A DNA stretch of 64,000 bases. It comes from UBA6109 sp035366835 (GTDB lineage Bacteria > Desulfobacterota > Syntrophia > Syntrophales > UBA6109). Each line of letters opens with the position of its first letter. Position 1 is the stretch's first letter. The notes under the pieces were generated by a model. It was not told the origin of the DNA. It worked only from the letters and a program-made list of their open reading frames with translations, and did no database searches. The stretch is from assembly GCA_035366835.1 (NCBI GenBank), contig DAOSIS010000003.1, forward strand, positions 112,503 to 176,502, read 5' to 3'. The position numbers and the translations under genes are program-made. Shown here in pieces: positions 32,055 through 41,042 of this stretch.

Positions 32055-33086
32055 TCACGGCGCCGGCCTGCCGGTGACGGCGGACGCGAGGGGGAGAAAG
32101 GCGGCGGTCCTGCTGCCCTCGGCGCGAAGCCGGTCCAGCAGCCGGTACAGTTCCCGCACCCCCTTCGGCTCGTTCCCGTTTCCGTGCACGAGGATGATGT
32201 CGCCGGGTCTTGCCGGCTCTCCTTTGCCCATCCACGCCCCCGCCCCGACGGGAAGGAGCAGCTTCTCCCGCAGGGCTTCGACCAGACGGCCGTCCGAGAC
32301 GAGACCGGGGAAGCGGAAAAAGGGGGCGGGAAGCAGGTCGTGCTGCAGAAGCGTCTTTTCCGCCTCGAGGATTTCGAAGAGAAGATCGCTGCCGGGCCGG
32401 AGGAGAAAGTTCTTTTCAAGCGGCGCGGCCGGGTCGTAGGGGTGGGAGTAGGAATGGTTGATCCAGGTGATGCGCAATCGGCCAGCGGGGGAGCGCCCCA
32501 GATCGACGAGCCAGCGGAAGTCTTCCCGATGGTTGCGGATCCAGAGGCCGCTGGCCGCGATGCCGACCGGCACGGACGCGGCCGCTTCGCCGGCAAAGCC
32601 GGCGATTTCCCGGAAGAGCTTCCGGTCCAGGGGCCTCCTGCTGGGACACAGATCCACCGTCAGCAAATATCCCCGGGACGGTTCTTCGGCCCGCAGGATG
32701 CCCGCGTTCCGGAGCGGATGCGGCGGGGCACAATAGCGGGCCAGCGCGGCGGCAAAAGGCGTCGTCTCCCACTGCCCGTCCGCCGCCGGTTTCCCCTCGA
32801 TGGCCCGGCGGTTCACCTTCCCAAGTTCCATGCGGACCGGGTCCACGACGAGGACGTGCGGCTCGCCGCTTTCCAGGAACCGGCGCCAGGCGACCCGCAC
32901 GGTGCCGTCGGATTCCAGGTAGGCGTGGAAGCAGGGCCGATAGTCTTCGATGACGACGGCGGCGGAAGCGGATGGCAGGAAATACAGGAGCCCGGCAAGG
33001 AACAACAAAAAAGAGGAACGGCGGACCGTTCCTCTCCTCAGGATCGTTTCGGACGCTGCGCCGGTCTCCCCTCTAAGCCCCCTCAT
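32055..33086 (-). CDS. Exported NodB-like polysaccharide deacetylase family protein
   Basis: A 343-residue protein with a hydrophobic signal (SSFLLFLAGLLYFLPSASA). NodB-like elements are LLTVDLCPS (catalytic aspartate strand), NHSYSHPYD (H-x3-H metal ligands), FFRFPG and DIILVHGNG. It may trim acetyl groups from cell-wall or surface glycan. The start at 33086 overlaps the NlpC/P60 stop by 14 bp and has AAGGGA upstream. An intrinsic terminator (33034-33007) lies inside its 5' coding part. Near the 3' end AAAAATCACGGCG is directly repeated and includes the stop codon. Confidence 0.78.
   Translation of the reverse strand: MRGLRGETGAASETILRRGTVRRSSFLLFLAGLLYFLPSASAAVVIEDYRPCFHAYLESDGTVRVAWRRFLESGEPHVLVVDPVRMELGKVNRRAIEGKPAADGQWETTPFAAALARYCAPPHPLRNAGILRAEEPSRGYLLTVDLCPSRRPLDRKLFREIAGFAGEAAASVPVGIAASGLWIRNHREDFRWLVDLGRSPAGRLRITWINHSYSHPYDPAAPLEKNFLLRPGSDLLFEILEAEKTLLQHDLLPAPFFRFPGLVSDGRLVEALREKLLLPVGAGAWMGKGEPARPGDIILVHGNGNEPKGVRELYRLLDRLRAEGSRTAAFLPLASAVTGRPAP
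33007..33034 (-). terminator. Intrinsic terminator inside the deacetylase 5' coding region
   Basis: On the minus strand GAGGAACGG-tccg-CCGTTCCTC is followed by six T. It lies 39 bp after the NlpC/P60 stop and ~52 bp into the overlapping deacetylase gene. It probably ends the NlpC message unless ribosomes cover it. Confidence 0.85.
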
Positions 33087-33987
33087 CGATTCCCTTGACG
33101 CGGATGGCCTTGACGAAGCGCTTGTTGAAATAGGCGGAGTCCAGGCTGTTGATCGTTACCCGCTTCTCGCGGGAGGATGCATGGATGAATTCGTTGTTGC
33201 CGATGTAGATGCCGACGTGGCCGAAGGGCCGCCGCGTGTTGAAGAAGACGAGATCGCCGGGGATGAGGTCTTCGCGGGAAACCGCCAGGCCGACCCGGGA
33301 CTGTTCGCGGGCCGTCCGGGGAAGGCTGATGTTGAAGAATTCATAGATCTTCTTTACGAAGGCCGAACAGTCGAGGCCGCGGACGGAGGATCCGCCCAGA
33401 CGGTAGGGCGCGCCCAGAAAACCGCGGACGACGCGGACGAACAATTGCTGCTCGTCAGGATTCCGCCACCGCCCGAGAAGCTCCGCCGATGCGCCCCCGC
33501 CTTCACTCTCGGCCAGGTTGTCCGGAAGGAAATCCCCGTCGCTCCCTTCCTCTTCGACGTCCGCATCGCCGGACAGGGATGCCTCGGCGTCCGGCGCCGG
33601 TTCCTTCTTCTGCGGCGTCACGGAGACGACGAGTTTCTGGCCGATGCGGAGCCTGCTGGAACGGATGTTGTTCAGCGCTCGGAGGCTGTCGAGGGAAATG
33701 GCGTTCTTCCTCGCGATGCTGGAGAGGGTCTCCCCTTTCCTGACGACGTGAATCCTCTTCATCTCCTTCCCGGGGATGATCAGGACCTGCCGGGCCTTGA
33801 GGGAATCGCCGTCGATCTGGTTGGCCGCCTTGAGGGCCTCGGGGCTCACGCCCAGACGCTTTGATATTTTCTGGAGATTGTCACCGGGTTTGACGACATA
33901 CTGCGGCTTCGCAAGTCCTTCGGTCTGAAGACCGAACACGATGCACAGCGCCGCCAGTCCCATCCAGAGGAAAATCCGCCGTTTCAT
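33073..33987 (-). CDS. LysM-NlpC/P60 peptidoglycan hydrolase
   Basis: A 304-residue exported protein: signal peptide 1-26, LysM at ~29-72 (YVVKPGDNLQKISKRLGVS) and ~79-122 (HVVRKGETLSSIARKNAIS), an acidic linker (~130-165), then NlpC/P60 (~180-304). Catalytic residues are C207 (GLDCSAF), H257 (GHVGIY) and H269. It would cleave peptide stems of peptidoglycan at D-Glu-mDAP bonds. It is divergent from mtgA, a peptidoglycan polymerase. Confidence 0.92.
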   Translation of the reverse strand: MKRRIFLWMGLAALCIVFGLQTEGLAKPQYVVKPGDNLQKISKRLGVSPEALKAANQIDGDSLKARQVLIIPGKEMKRIHVVRKGETLSSIARKNAISLDSLRALNNIRSSRLRIGQKLVVSVTPQKKEPAPDAEASLSGDADVEEEGSDGDFLPDNLAESEGGGASAELLGRWRNPDEQQLFVRVVRGFLGAPYRLGGSSVRGLDCSAFVKKIYEFFNISLPRTAREQSRVGLAVSREDLIPGDLVFFNTRRPFGHVGIYIGNNEFIHASSREKRVTINSLDSAYFNKRFVKAIRVKGIDEGA

Positions 33988-34283
33988 GGTGCCGTACCTC
34001 CTTTTGCTTCAATCGGGGGTCGTACGATGAATGAACGGTGCACAGATTTCGGCCGGTGCCTCTTCCCGGTGGAGACGAGGGCTTCGGACGCCGCCCGCAA
34101 CTCCTCCGGAAAGGTCACCGGGGGCCCTTCTCCGGGGCTTCCCAGTGGATGAAAACTGCACACGAACAACTACGGCGTTGACTTTTATCGGAATTGCGGG
34201 GAGATGTCAAAACGTTTTTGCCGTCCCGCGGCGCGTTTTTCCGCCCTTCACAAGGGGTCTTCTTTGGGGTAAAGACAACGGCG

Positions 34284-35126
34284 ATGAAAAAGACGAGGCA
34301 GGCGATCATTCTGATTCTCCTAATTCTCCTGGCGGCCTTTCTGCTCGAGGTGGGACGGTATTCCGTATACCCGGACGTGAGCCGTCTGAAAAAGGACAAT
34401 CCGAAGAAGACGGCGTTCATGGTCTTCCGGGAGCGGGAGCGGCTGGCGGAAGGGAAGCCGGCCCGCCTTGTGCAGCACTGGGTCCCGTTCGCAAGGATTT
34501 CCTCTTACGTCGTCAAGGCGGTGATCGTTGCCGAAGACGACAAATTCTGGTCCCACGAAGGGTTCGATTTCGCCGCCATGCAGAAGGCCATCGAGAAGGA
34601 CATCCGCAGGAGAAGCCTCCGGGCGGGAGGAAGCACGATCAGCCAGCAACTGGCGAAAAACCTCTACCTGTCCCCATCCAAGGACCCGGTCCGCAAGCTC
34701 AAGGAAGCCATCCTCACCTGGAGGATCGAAAGGACCCTGTCGAAAAGGCGGATCCTGGAGATCTACCTCAACGTGGCGGAATGGGGAGAGGGGATCTTCG
34801 GCATCGAGGCGGCCGCGCGCCACCACTACGGAAAAGCGGCGGGAGAGCTTTCGGCCCGTGAGGCGTCCCGGCTGGCCGCCGTCCTGCCCAACCCGCGGCG
34901 CTGGAACCCCACAGGGAATTCCCGCTACGTGGAAAACCGCTCCGAGCACATCTACGGGATTCTGGTGAAGCGGGGGATCGTCGTGCCCGATTACGAGGAG
35001 ATCATGGGCGGGGGCCAGGCGGTTGAGGGAAGCGCGGATGCTGGGGAGGGGGAACCGCCGATCCTGCCCGGCCCGGATTCCGCCGCCGATGAGGAAGAGC
35101 GCCGGCGGTCCGCGGAAGGGCCCTGA
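34284..35126 (+). CDS. mtgA: Monofunctional biosynthetic peptidoglycan transglycosylase
   Basis: A 280-residue GT51 enzyme with one N-terminal membrane helix (~7-21). Catalytic motif AEDDKFWSHEGFD contains E84; GGSTISQQLAKNLYLSP and KRRILEIYLNVAEWG complete the GT51 set. It polymerises lipid II glycan strands without a penicillin-binding domain. The C-terminal ~40 residues are acidic and extra. The 296-bp divergent gap to the NlpC gene contains no other gene. Confidence 0.93.
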   Translation: MKKTRQAIILILLILLAAFLLEVGRYSVYPDVSRLKKDNPKKTAFMVFRERERLAEGKPARLVQHWVPFARISSYVVKAVIVAEDDKFWSHEGFDFAAMQKAIEKDIRRRSLRAGGSTISQQLAKNLYLSPSKDPVRKLKEAILTWRIERTLSKRRILEIYLNVAEWGEGIFGIEAAARHHYGKAAGELSAREASRLAAVLPNPRRWNPTGNSRYVENRSEHIYGILVKRGIVVPDYEEIMGGGQAVEGSADAGEGEPPILPGPDSAADEEERRRSAEGP

Positions 35127-35158
35127 AAGGGAGGGCCGGCGCCGTCCTTTCCCCGTTC

Positions 35159-36412
35159 CTACATCGACTCCAGCGCGGCGGCCATCGAAACGCCCCCGCC
35201 GCCGCAGAGGGTCGCGAGCCCCAGAGACTTGCCGCGTTTCTTCATGGCGTAGAGCAGCGTGACCATGATCCGGCAGCCCGTGGAGCCGACGGGATGTCCA
35301 AGGCCCACGCCCGAGCCGTTGACGTTCGTGATCTCCCGCTTCAGCTTCAGCTCCCGCTCGCAGCCCAGGTACTGGGCGGCGAAGGCCTCGTTGAGTTCGA
35401 CCAGTTCGAAATCCGCGATCTGGAGGCCCGAACGTGCAGAGAGGTCGTGCACGGCGGGAACGGGGCTCAGGCCCATCACCGAGGGATGGCAACCCCCCCG
35501 CCCGACGGCGCGGATGCGCGCCAGAGGGCGGAGGCCGAGCTCCCGGGCCCTGTCCAGGGACATGATCACCATCGCGCTGGCGCCGTCGTTGATCCCCGAG
35601 GAGTTTCCGGCCGTGACTTTCCCGGTCTTGGGGACGAAGGCGGGCGGAAGCTTCGCCAGGTCGTCCATCGTCAGTTTCGGCCGGTAGTGCTCGTCCTTTT
35701 CGAAGCGGACCGGCGGTTTCCCCTTCTTCTGCGGGATGTCGACCGGGACGATTTCTTCGCGGAAGTCCCCTTCCAGCGTCGCCCGCTCGACGTTGTTGTG
35801 GCTTCGCAGCGCGACCTCGTCGATCTCCTCCCGGGAAAGGTTGTGCATCTGCGCGATCAGTTCCGCGGTGACGCCCATGATGTAGGGTTTCCCCCGGAAG
35901 AGTTCCAGGGGCATGCCCGACTTCACCGGGCCGTTTTCCGGGCCGGGCAGCAGATGCGAACCGGCGTGCAGCGCGTGGATGATGTTGTCCACGAAGACCT
36001 GATCCTGGAGACGGCATCCCCAGCGGGCGTTGGGGACCGAATAGGGAATGCCCGACATGTGCTCCATGCCGCCGGCCAGGATGATGTCGGCCATCCCCGC
36101 CCGGATCATGGCCATGCCGGACAGGACCGCCTCCATGCCGGAAATGCACACGCGGTTGACGGTGACGGCGGTGACCGTATCCGGGATGCCTGCCATCAGG
36201 GCCGAGATGCGCGTCACATTGAGCGCGTCCGCGGGTTCCGCGCAGCAGCCGAAGCGGACGTCGTCGATCACACCGGGATCGATGCCGGCCCTCCGGACCG
36301 CCTCCTTCATGACGACGCTGCCCAGCAGGGCGCAATTCAGGTCCCTCAGACTTCCGCCGAACTCCCCGACGGCGGTCCGGCACGCCGATACCACGACCAC
36401 TTCTTTCGTCAT
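35159..36412 (-). CDS. Thiolase (acetyl-CoA C-acetyltransferase family)
   Basis: A 417-residue thiolase. Nucleophile C89 lies in NRVCISGMEAVLSG; NSSGINDGASAMVIM, NEAFAAQYLG and the C-terminal catalytic-cysteine loop LATLCGGGGVSMAAAL are all present. It condenses two acetyl-CoA or cleaves 3-ketoacyl-CoA; in a syntroph either beta-oxidation or butyrate/crotonate metabolism is possible. The ATG at 36412 follows a GGGGGAAG site. No beta-oxidation partner is adjacent. Confidence 0.93.
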   Translation of the reverse strand: MTKEVVVVSACRTAVGEFGGSLRDLNCALLGSVVMKEAVRRAGIDPGVIDDVRFGCCAEPADALNVTRISALMAGIPDTVTAVTVNRVCISGMEAVLSGMAMIRAGMADIILAGGMEHMSGIPYSVPNARWGCRLQDQVFVDNIIHALHAGSHLLPGPENGPVKSGMPLELFRGKPYIMGVTAELIAQMHNLSREEIDEVALRSHNNVERATLEGDFREEIVPVDIPQKKGKPPVRFEKDEHYRPKLTMDDLAKLPPAFVPKTGKVTAGNSSGINDGASAMVIMSLDRARELGLRPLARIRAVGRGGCHPSVMGLSPVPAVHDLSARSGLQIADFELVELNEAFAAQYLGCERELKLKREITNVNGSGVGLGHPVGSTGCRIMVTLLYAMKKRGKSLGLATLCGGGGVSMAAALESM

Positions 36413-36604
36413 AACGCTTCCCCCTTCACGCAGCATGAACCCACAGGCGGAAAAGAACATCGAGGCCGTGAAATGCCTCTTGTCCGATCACGGATTGTAG
36501 GCGGCCGGAGCGCCGCCGATCAACATCCCGGAAGGAGATAAAACATCTCTTTGTCTCCCTGTCAAGGTGCCGGAGTGCCCGGAAGCGGGGAAAACGATTC
36601 CGGT

Positions 36605-36632
36605 TTGACATTGCGTTCAGGCCCGCTATACT
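36605..36632 (+). promoter_or_regulatory. Strong sigma-70 promoter of the hemerythrin gene
   Basis: TTGACA (36605-36610), 16-bp spacer, TATACT (36627-36632, 5 of 6). It lies 38 bp before the ATG and is the best promoter in the window. Confidence 0.75.
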
Positions 36633-36670
36633 GAAACCCGGCACATCGAACGGAAAGAGGGAGGGACGTC

Positions 36671-37207
36671 ATGCAGGCAAGGGGACCGCTCATGATCGAG
36701 CATCGCCTCATTGAGAAGATGATTGCGATTCTCCGGAAGACGCTGGCGAAGATTGAGACGGGCGGCGGGGTCGACCCGCTGTTCATCGACGCCGCCGTGG
36801 ACTTCATCCGCATGTACGCCGACCGGACGCACCACGGAAAGGAAGAGGAGATCATGTTCCGTGATCTCGGGCGGAAGGCGATGAGCGAAGCGGACCGGCG
36901 CCTGATGGAAGACCTGATCGCCGAACACGTGCTGGGGAGGAAGACCACGAAAGAACTGGTCGAAGCCAACGCCCGCTATCGTCGGGGCGATGCGGCGGCC
37001 CTGGCCGTTGTCGCCGGGAGACTCCGGACGCTGGCCGATTTTTACCCGCGGCACATCGAAAAGGAAGACAGGATCTTCTTTCCGGCCTGCAGGGCCTACA
37101 TGACGGAAGAGGAAGACCGGGCCATGCTGGCCGAATTCTTCGCATTCGACCGGATGATGATCCATGAGAAATATCAGGCGGTCGTGAAGGCCTTGGCCGG
37201 CAATTGA
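36671..37207 (+). CDS. Hemerythrin-like HHE cation-binding protein
   Basis: A 178-residue all-helical protein. Di-iron ligands are spread over the bundle: EHRLIEKM, YADRTHHGKEEEIMF, IAEHVLGR, YPRHIEKEDRIFFP, matching the hemerythrin pattern of H, HxxxE, H and HxxxxE. It may sense or scavenge O2/NO, or store iron. It has its own strong promoter; the next gene follows 42 bp later. Confidence 0.9.
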   Translation: MQARGPLMIEHRLIEKMIAILRKTLAKIETGGGVDPLFIDAAVDFIRMYADRTHHGKEEEIMFRDLGRKAMSEADRRLMEDLIAEHVLGRKTTKELVEANARYRRGDAAALAVVAGRLRTLADFYPRHIEKEDRIFFPACRAYMTEEEDRAMLAEFFAFDRMMIHEKYQAVVKALAGN

Positions 37208-37249
37208 CCGGGCTTGATGGACGCCCGCAAGGGAGGGGGATTTCTTCGG

Positions 37250-38488
37250 ATGTCCCGTACGCCGCCTTCGTTTCATCTCCAAATCGTTGTCAACGGCAAG
37301 ACCCGCCGCGGCGAACCCTACGGCGAGGCGAGAAGGAAGATTCTCAACCTCGACGCCGGGCGCGAGGCGATGGCGGCGGTTTCTTCCTGGCCGGGTTATC
37401 GCCCGACCCCGCTGGTCGATCTGCAGGGGACGGCCGCGGAACTGGGCGTGCGCCAGGTCCTCTGCAAGGATGAATCGCAGCGTTTCGGCCTCAAGAGCTT
37501 CAAGGCCTTGGGGGGCGCCTATGCCGTCTCCCGACTGCTGCGCAGGATCGTTTCGGAACGGCTCGGCCGGGAAGTGACGGCCGCCGACATCGCCGCCCGC
37601 CGCTTCGAGGACATCACCGGAGGAGTCACCGTAACGTGCGCCACCGACGGCAACCACGGCCGTTCCGTCGCCTGGGGAGCACGAACGTTCGGCTGCCGCT
37701 GCGTGATCTTCATCCACTCTCTCGTCAGCGACGCGCGCGCGGCCGCCATTGCCGCGCTCGGGGCGCGCGTGGAAAGGACCGCAGGCAATTACGACGACGC
37801 CGTGCGCATTTCTTCCGAAGAGACGGAAAGAAACGGCTGGGTTCTCGTCTCGGACACTTCTTTCCCGGGCTATACGGATGTCCCGAGGGACGTCATGCAG
37901 GGATATTCAGTGATGCTCGAGGAAGAAGCGGCGCGGTGGAAGGACGAGCCGCCGAGCCACGTCTTCGTTCAGGCGGGCGTGGGCGGGCTCGCGGCGGCCG
38001 TCTGCGCCTATTTCTGGGAGCGGTTCGGCCCCGCCCGGCCGCGGATCGTCACCATCGAGCCCGAGAAGGCCGCATGCCTCTTCGAGAGCGCGAAGGCGGG
38101 GGAGCGCCGCACCGTCTCAGGCGATCTCGGAACGGTCATGGCGGGACTGGCCTGCGGGGAAGTGTCTCTGCTGGCCTGGGACATTCTCGATACCGGGGTG
38201 GATTTCTTCGCGACGATACCGGACGAGGCTGCGCTGGAAACGATGCGGCGCCTGGCGCGGGGGAGCGGGGGCGATCCGCCCCTTGTCGGCGGGGAATCCG
38301 GTGTCGCGGGCCTGGCGGGTCTGATCGCCGCCGCCGGGAACGCCGAGGTCCGCGGCCGTATCGGCCTCGACGCGCGGTCGACCGTTTTTGTGATCGGTAC
38401 GGAGGGCGATACGGACCCGGAATTGTACGAGCGGATTGTGGGGCGTTCCGCCGTGGAAGTCCTGCAGCGGAAAGGGGAGCGGGTATGA
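37250..38488 (+). CDS. dpaL: Diaminopropionate ammonia-lyase
   Basis: A 412-residue fold-type II PLP enzyme. The Schiff-base lysine is K85 in FGLKSFKALGGAYA; TCATDGNHGRSVAWGAR is the phosphate-contact loop; FVQAGVGGLAAAV is the glycine-rich loop. DpaL degrades 2,3-diaminopropionate to pyruvate and ammonia. ATG 37250 has a strong AAGGGAGGGGG site; an ATG at 37217 in frame lacks one. The stop overlaps the next start (ATGA). Confidence 0.9.
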   Translation: MSRTPPSFHLQIVVNGKTRRGEPYGEARRKILNLDAGREAMAAVSSWPGYRPTPLVDLQGTAAELGVRQVLCKDESQRFGLKSFKALGGAYAVSRLLRRIVSERLGREVTAADIAARRFEDITGGVTVTCATDGNHGRSVAWGARTFGCRCVIFIHSLVSDARAAAIAALGARVERTAGNYDDAVRISSEETERNGWVLVSDTSFPGYTDVPRDVMQGYSVMLEEEAARWKDEPPSHVFVQAGVGGLAAAVCAYFWERFGPARPRIVTIEPEKAACLFESAKAGERRTVSGDLGTVMAGLACGEVSLLAWDILDTGVDFFATIPDEAALETMRRLARGSGGDPPLVGGESGVAGLAGLIAAAGNAEVRGRIGLDARSTVFVIGTEGDTDPELYERIVGRSAVEVLQRKGERV

Positions 38489-39633
38489 ACCGGAGGGAGT
38501 TCTTCAAGGCGGGAATGGCGGGAACCGCTTCGGCGCTGTTCGGTTTGGAGAGCGTCGCCGGAGCCTTGCAGCATTCGGCGGCCGCGCCTTTTGTCTTTCC
38601 TTCGCCGGTCTATCGGACATTGGGCCGGACGGGCCTGAAGATCACGATCGTCAGCTTTGGCGCCATGCTGACGCCGGAGTCCGAGGTAATACGGGTCGCC
38701 CTGGACCATGGGGTCAATTATGTCGACACGGCCCGACGCTACCTGGGCGGCAGGAGCGAGGAAATCGTTGCCAGGGCCCTGAAGGGCATGCGCGACAAAG
38801 TTTATGTGGCGACGAAGGTGGCCCCCTCTTCGCGAACGAAACAGGAGGTTTTGCGGGACGTCGAAACGAGCCTGAAGGAGTTGAATACCGATCGCATCGA
38901 CGTCATCCAACTGCACAATCTCAACGGCAAAGAGCGTGTATTCGAGCCGGAGACGCGGGAAGCTTTCACCAGTCTGAAGCAGCAGGGGAAAGTCCGCTTC
39001 TTCGGCGTGACCACGCATACGAATCAGGCGGAGGTGGTCAACGCGGTGGCGGATGATCCGGACCGCTTCTTCGATGTGGCGCTCGTGGCGTACAATTTCA
39101 AGAGCCGCAGGGAGATCGGCGAGGCCATCGCGAAGGCCGCCCGCGCCGGCATCGGGGTCATCGCCATGAAGACCCAGGCCGGGGGCTATGCGACGGCCTC
39201 CTTCGGCCCGATCAGCCCCCACCAGGCCGCACTCAGATGGGTTCTCCAGGACCCGAATATCACCGCAGCGATACCGGGGATGAGGGACATGGCGGAACTT
39301 CGGGAGGACATCGCCGTCATGGGGAGCGGTTTCGGCCTCCTCGACAGGATAACCCTTGCGGGTTACGGCGCCGCCATTCAGCCCTATTACTGCCATTTCT
39401 GCGAAGCCTGCGAGACGACCTGCCCGAAGGGCGTCGCGATCGGCACCGTCAACCGCTGCCTCATGTATGCGGAGGCCTACAGGAGTCCGGATCTTGCGCG
39501 GTCCACCTACCGGGAGCTTGCTCCTTCGGCCACCGCGGCGGTCTGCCTGGAATGTTCCGTCTGCACGGCGCGGTGCGTCAACGGCCTGGACATTGCGGCG
39601 AAGATGAGACGGGCCGGGAAGCTGCTGGCCTGA
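38485..39633 (+). CDS. Tat-exported aldo/keto reductase with C-terminal ferredoxin-like domain
   Basis: A 382-residue protein. N-terminal NRREFFKAGMAG is a Tat signal. Residues ~45-290 form an AKR barrel (YRTLGRTGLKITIVSFGA, YVDTARRY, VIQLHNLNG). The C-terminus has CHFCEACETTCPKG and CLECSVCTARCVNG, two Fe-S motifs, as in COG1453 proteins. The reductase is likely periplasmic or membrane-associated and uses Fe-S electron transfer; its substrate is unknown. It is translationally coupled to dpaL. Confidence 0.88.
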   Translation: MNRREFFKAGMAGTASALFGLESVAGALQHSAAAPFVFPSPVYRTLGRTGLKITIVSFGAMLTPESEVIRVALDHGVNYVDTARRYLGGRSEEIVARALKGMRDKVYVATKVAPSSRTKQEVLRDVETSLKELNTDRIDVIQLHNLNGKERVFEPETREAFTSLKQQGKVRFFGVTTHTNQAEVVNAVADDPDRFFDVALVAYNFKSRREIGEAIAKAARAGIGVIAMKTQAGGYATASFGPISPHQAALRWVLQDPNITAAIPGMRDMAELREDIAVMGSGFGLLDRITLAGYGAAIQPYYCHFCEACETTCPKGVAIGTVNRCLMYAEAYRSPDLARSTYRELAPSATAAVCLECSVCTARCVNGLDIAAKMRRAGKLLA

Positions 39634-39668
39634 AAAAATCCGCGGCTCGCTGCACGGAGGGGCGATCC

Positions 39669-40586
39669 ATGCTTGCAGACATTGCGAAAGCGGTCATGGT
39701 CCTTTGCCTGTCGGCGTCTACCGCGACGACCGTTCAGGCCGCCGATGCGCGGGACCCTCTGGACAAGGTTCTGCCCAGCGCTGTCTTTGCTGTCGACTGG
39801 ACCATGCAGGACAAGACGACCCTGTATGACAGCGATACCCTCTTCGAACGGATCAACGGCGAAGCCGAGCTGTTTTTCCCCTACGGATTTGAGAGGCTTG
39901 CCGTGGCCGAGTACGCGAACCCGAAGCATCCGGACGTGCTGCTCGCGGCCGAAGTCTACCGGATGGGTTCTCCTCTCGACGCCTTCGGGATCTACGCGAA
40001 CTACCGGCGGCCGACTTCCGTGGCGGCCGCCATCGGCGCGGAGGGATTCATCTCGGCGACGCAGCTGATGTACTGTCAGGACAGGTTTTTCGTGAGGATT
40101 CAGGTCACGGGCGCGACGGCGCTGGATTCGGAAATTCTTCTCGCCTGCGGCCGGGCCATTGCGGAAAATCTGCCGAGCGGCGGGGAGCGTCCGGTGGAGA
40201 TCGATCTCCTGCAGATTCCCTCCGTGGTAAAACGAACGGTACGGTACGTTGCCCGGAGTCTGCTGGGGTATGCCTTCTTCCGGCGCGGTCTGATCGCCGA
40301 CGCCATGCGGGGCGGCGAGCGGCTGCAGGTCTTTCTCGTTCCCGAGGACTCGCCGGACAGGGCGCGGCAGGCCCTTGACGACTACCGTGCCTATCTGAAG
40401 GCGGAAGGGCGGAAATTTACGGCGGGGCCGCCGGGGCGCAATGCCCTTTCGACCGTCGACCCGCTCTACGGCGGGGTATTCGTCGAGCAGTCGGGTTCCC
40501 GGCTCATCGGGGTCATCCGGGCCGAAGATCCAGGCACGGCGAGGATGCTCGTCGATGACCTGCGCCGCCGTCTCGGCGGGGTCTAG
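39669..40586 (+). CDS. Exported DUF6599-type protein
   Basis: A 305-residue protein with a signal peptide ending TTVQAAD. It contains LYDSDTLFERINGEAELFFPYGF and SPLDAFGIYANYR, features I recall from the DUF6599 family found with anaerobic periplasmic redox proteins. No catalytic motif is seen. It follows the AKR gene by 35 bp, suggesting a periplasmic partnership. Its end overlaps the convergent gene by 4 bp. Confidence 0.7.
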   Translation: MLADIAKAVMVLCLSASTATTVQAADARDPLDKVLPSAVFAVDWTMQDKTTLYDSDTLFERINGEAELFFPYGFERLAVAEYANPKHPDVLLAAEVYRMGSPLDAFGIYANYRRPTSVAAAIGAEGFISATQLMYCQDRFFVRIQVTGATALDSEILLACGRAIAENLPSGGERPVEIDLLQIPSVVKRTVRYVARSLLGYAFFRRGLIADAMRGGERLQVFLVPEDSPDRARQALDDYRAYLKAEGRKFTAGPPGRNALSTVDPLYGGVFVEQSGSRLIGVIRAEDPGTARMLVDDLRRRLGGV

Positions 40587-40933
40587 CTTCCCAGCGATAC
40601 GTTCCGGAACATGAAGAAGGCGGCGCCTGCAAGGCAGAGGCTCGCCCACAGGTAATCCCAGGTCAGCTGCTGCTTCATGTAGAAGATGCAGAAGCCGGCA
40701 AAGACGATCATTGTCAGCACCTCCTGGATGACCTTGAGCTGGGGAAGGCTGAAATAGGCGCTGCCGATGCGGTTGGCCGGGACCTGCAGACAGTATTCGA
40801 AAAAGGCGATGCCCCAGCTGATGGCGATCACCAGCACGAGCGGCTGGGCGCGCAGGTCCTTGAGATGCCCGTACCAGGCATAGGTCATGAAGAGGTTCGA
40901 CAGGACCAGCAGGGCAATGGGTGCAAAACGCAT
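40583..40933 (-). CDS. DMT-family membrane protein (DUF486)
   Basis: A 116-residue protein with four hydrophobic helices, starting MRFAPIALLVLSNLFMTYAW, with WGIAFFEYCLQVPANRIG and LPQLKVIQEV as in DUF486. Function is unknown; the fold resembles small multidrug-resistance transporters. Confidence 0.85.
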   Translation of the reverse strand: MRFAPIALLVLSNLFMTYAWYGHLKDLRAQPLVLVIAISWGIAFFEYCLQVPANRIGSAYFSLPQLKVIQEVLTMIVFAGFCIFYMKQQLTWDYLWASLCLAGAAFFMFRNVSLGS

Positions 40934-40976
40934 GGAAACGCTCCGTCAGTGTCAGGCCGCCGGCCGGACATGCGAA

Positions 40977-41000
40977 AACCCCGGGGGCATTCCCACGGGG
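40977..41000 (-). terminator. Rho-independent terminator of the VOC gene
   Basis: On the minus strand CCCCGTGGG-aatg-CCCCCGGGG with one mismatch is followed by TTTT. It lies ~43 bp after the VOC stop. Confidence 0.75.
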
Positions 41001-41042
41001 CTTCGGAAAAGCGCCGGCGATCGCCTGAAAGTTTTTCCCGCT

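Noticed and set aside
37214..37249. N-terminal extension of dpaL from TTG/ATG at 37214/37217
   Set aside because: No ribosome site precedes it, whereas AAGGGAGGGGG lies at proper spacing before the ATG at 37250.
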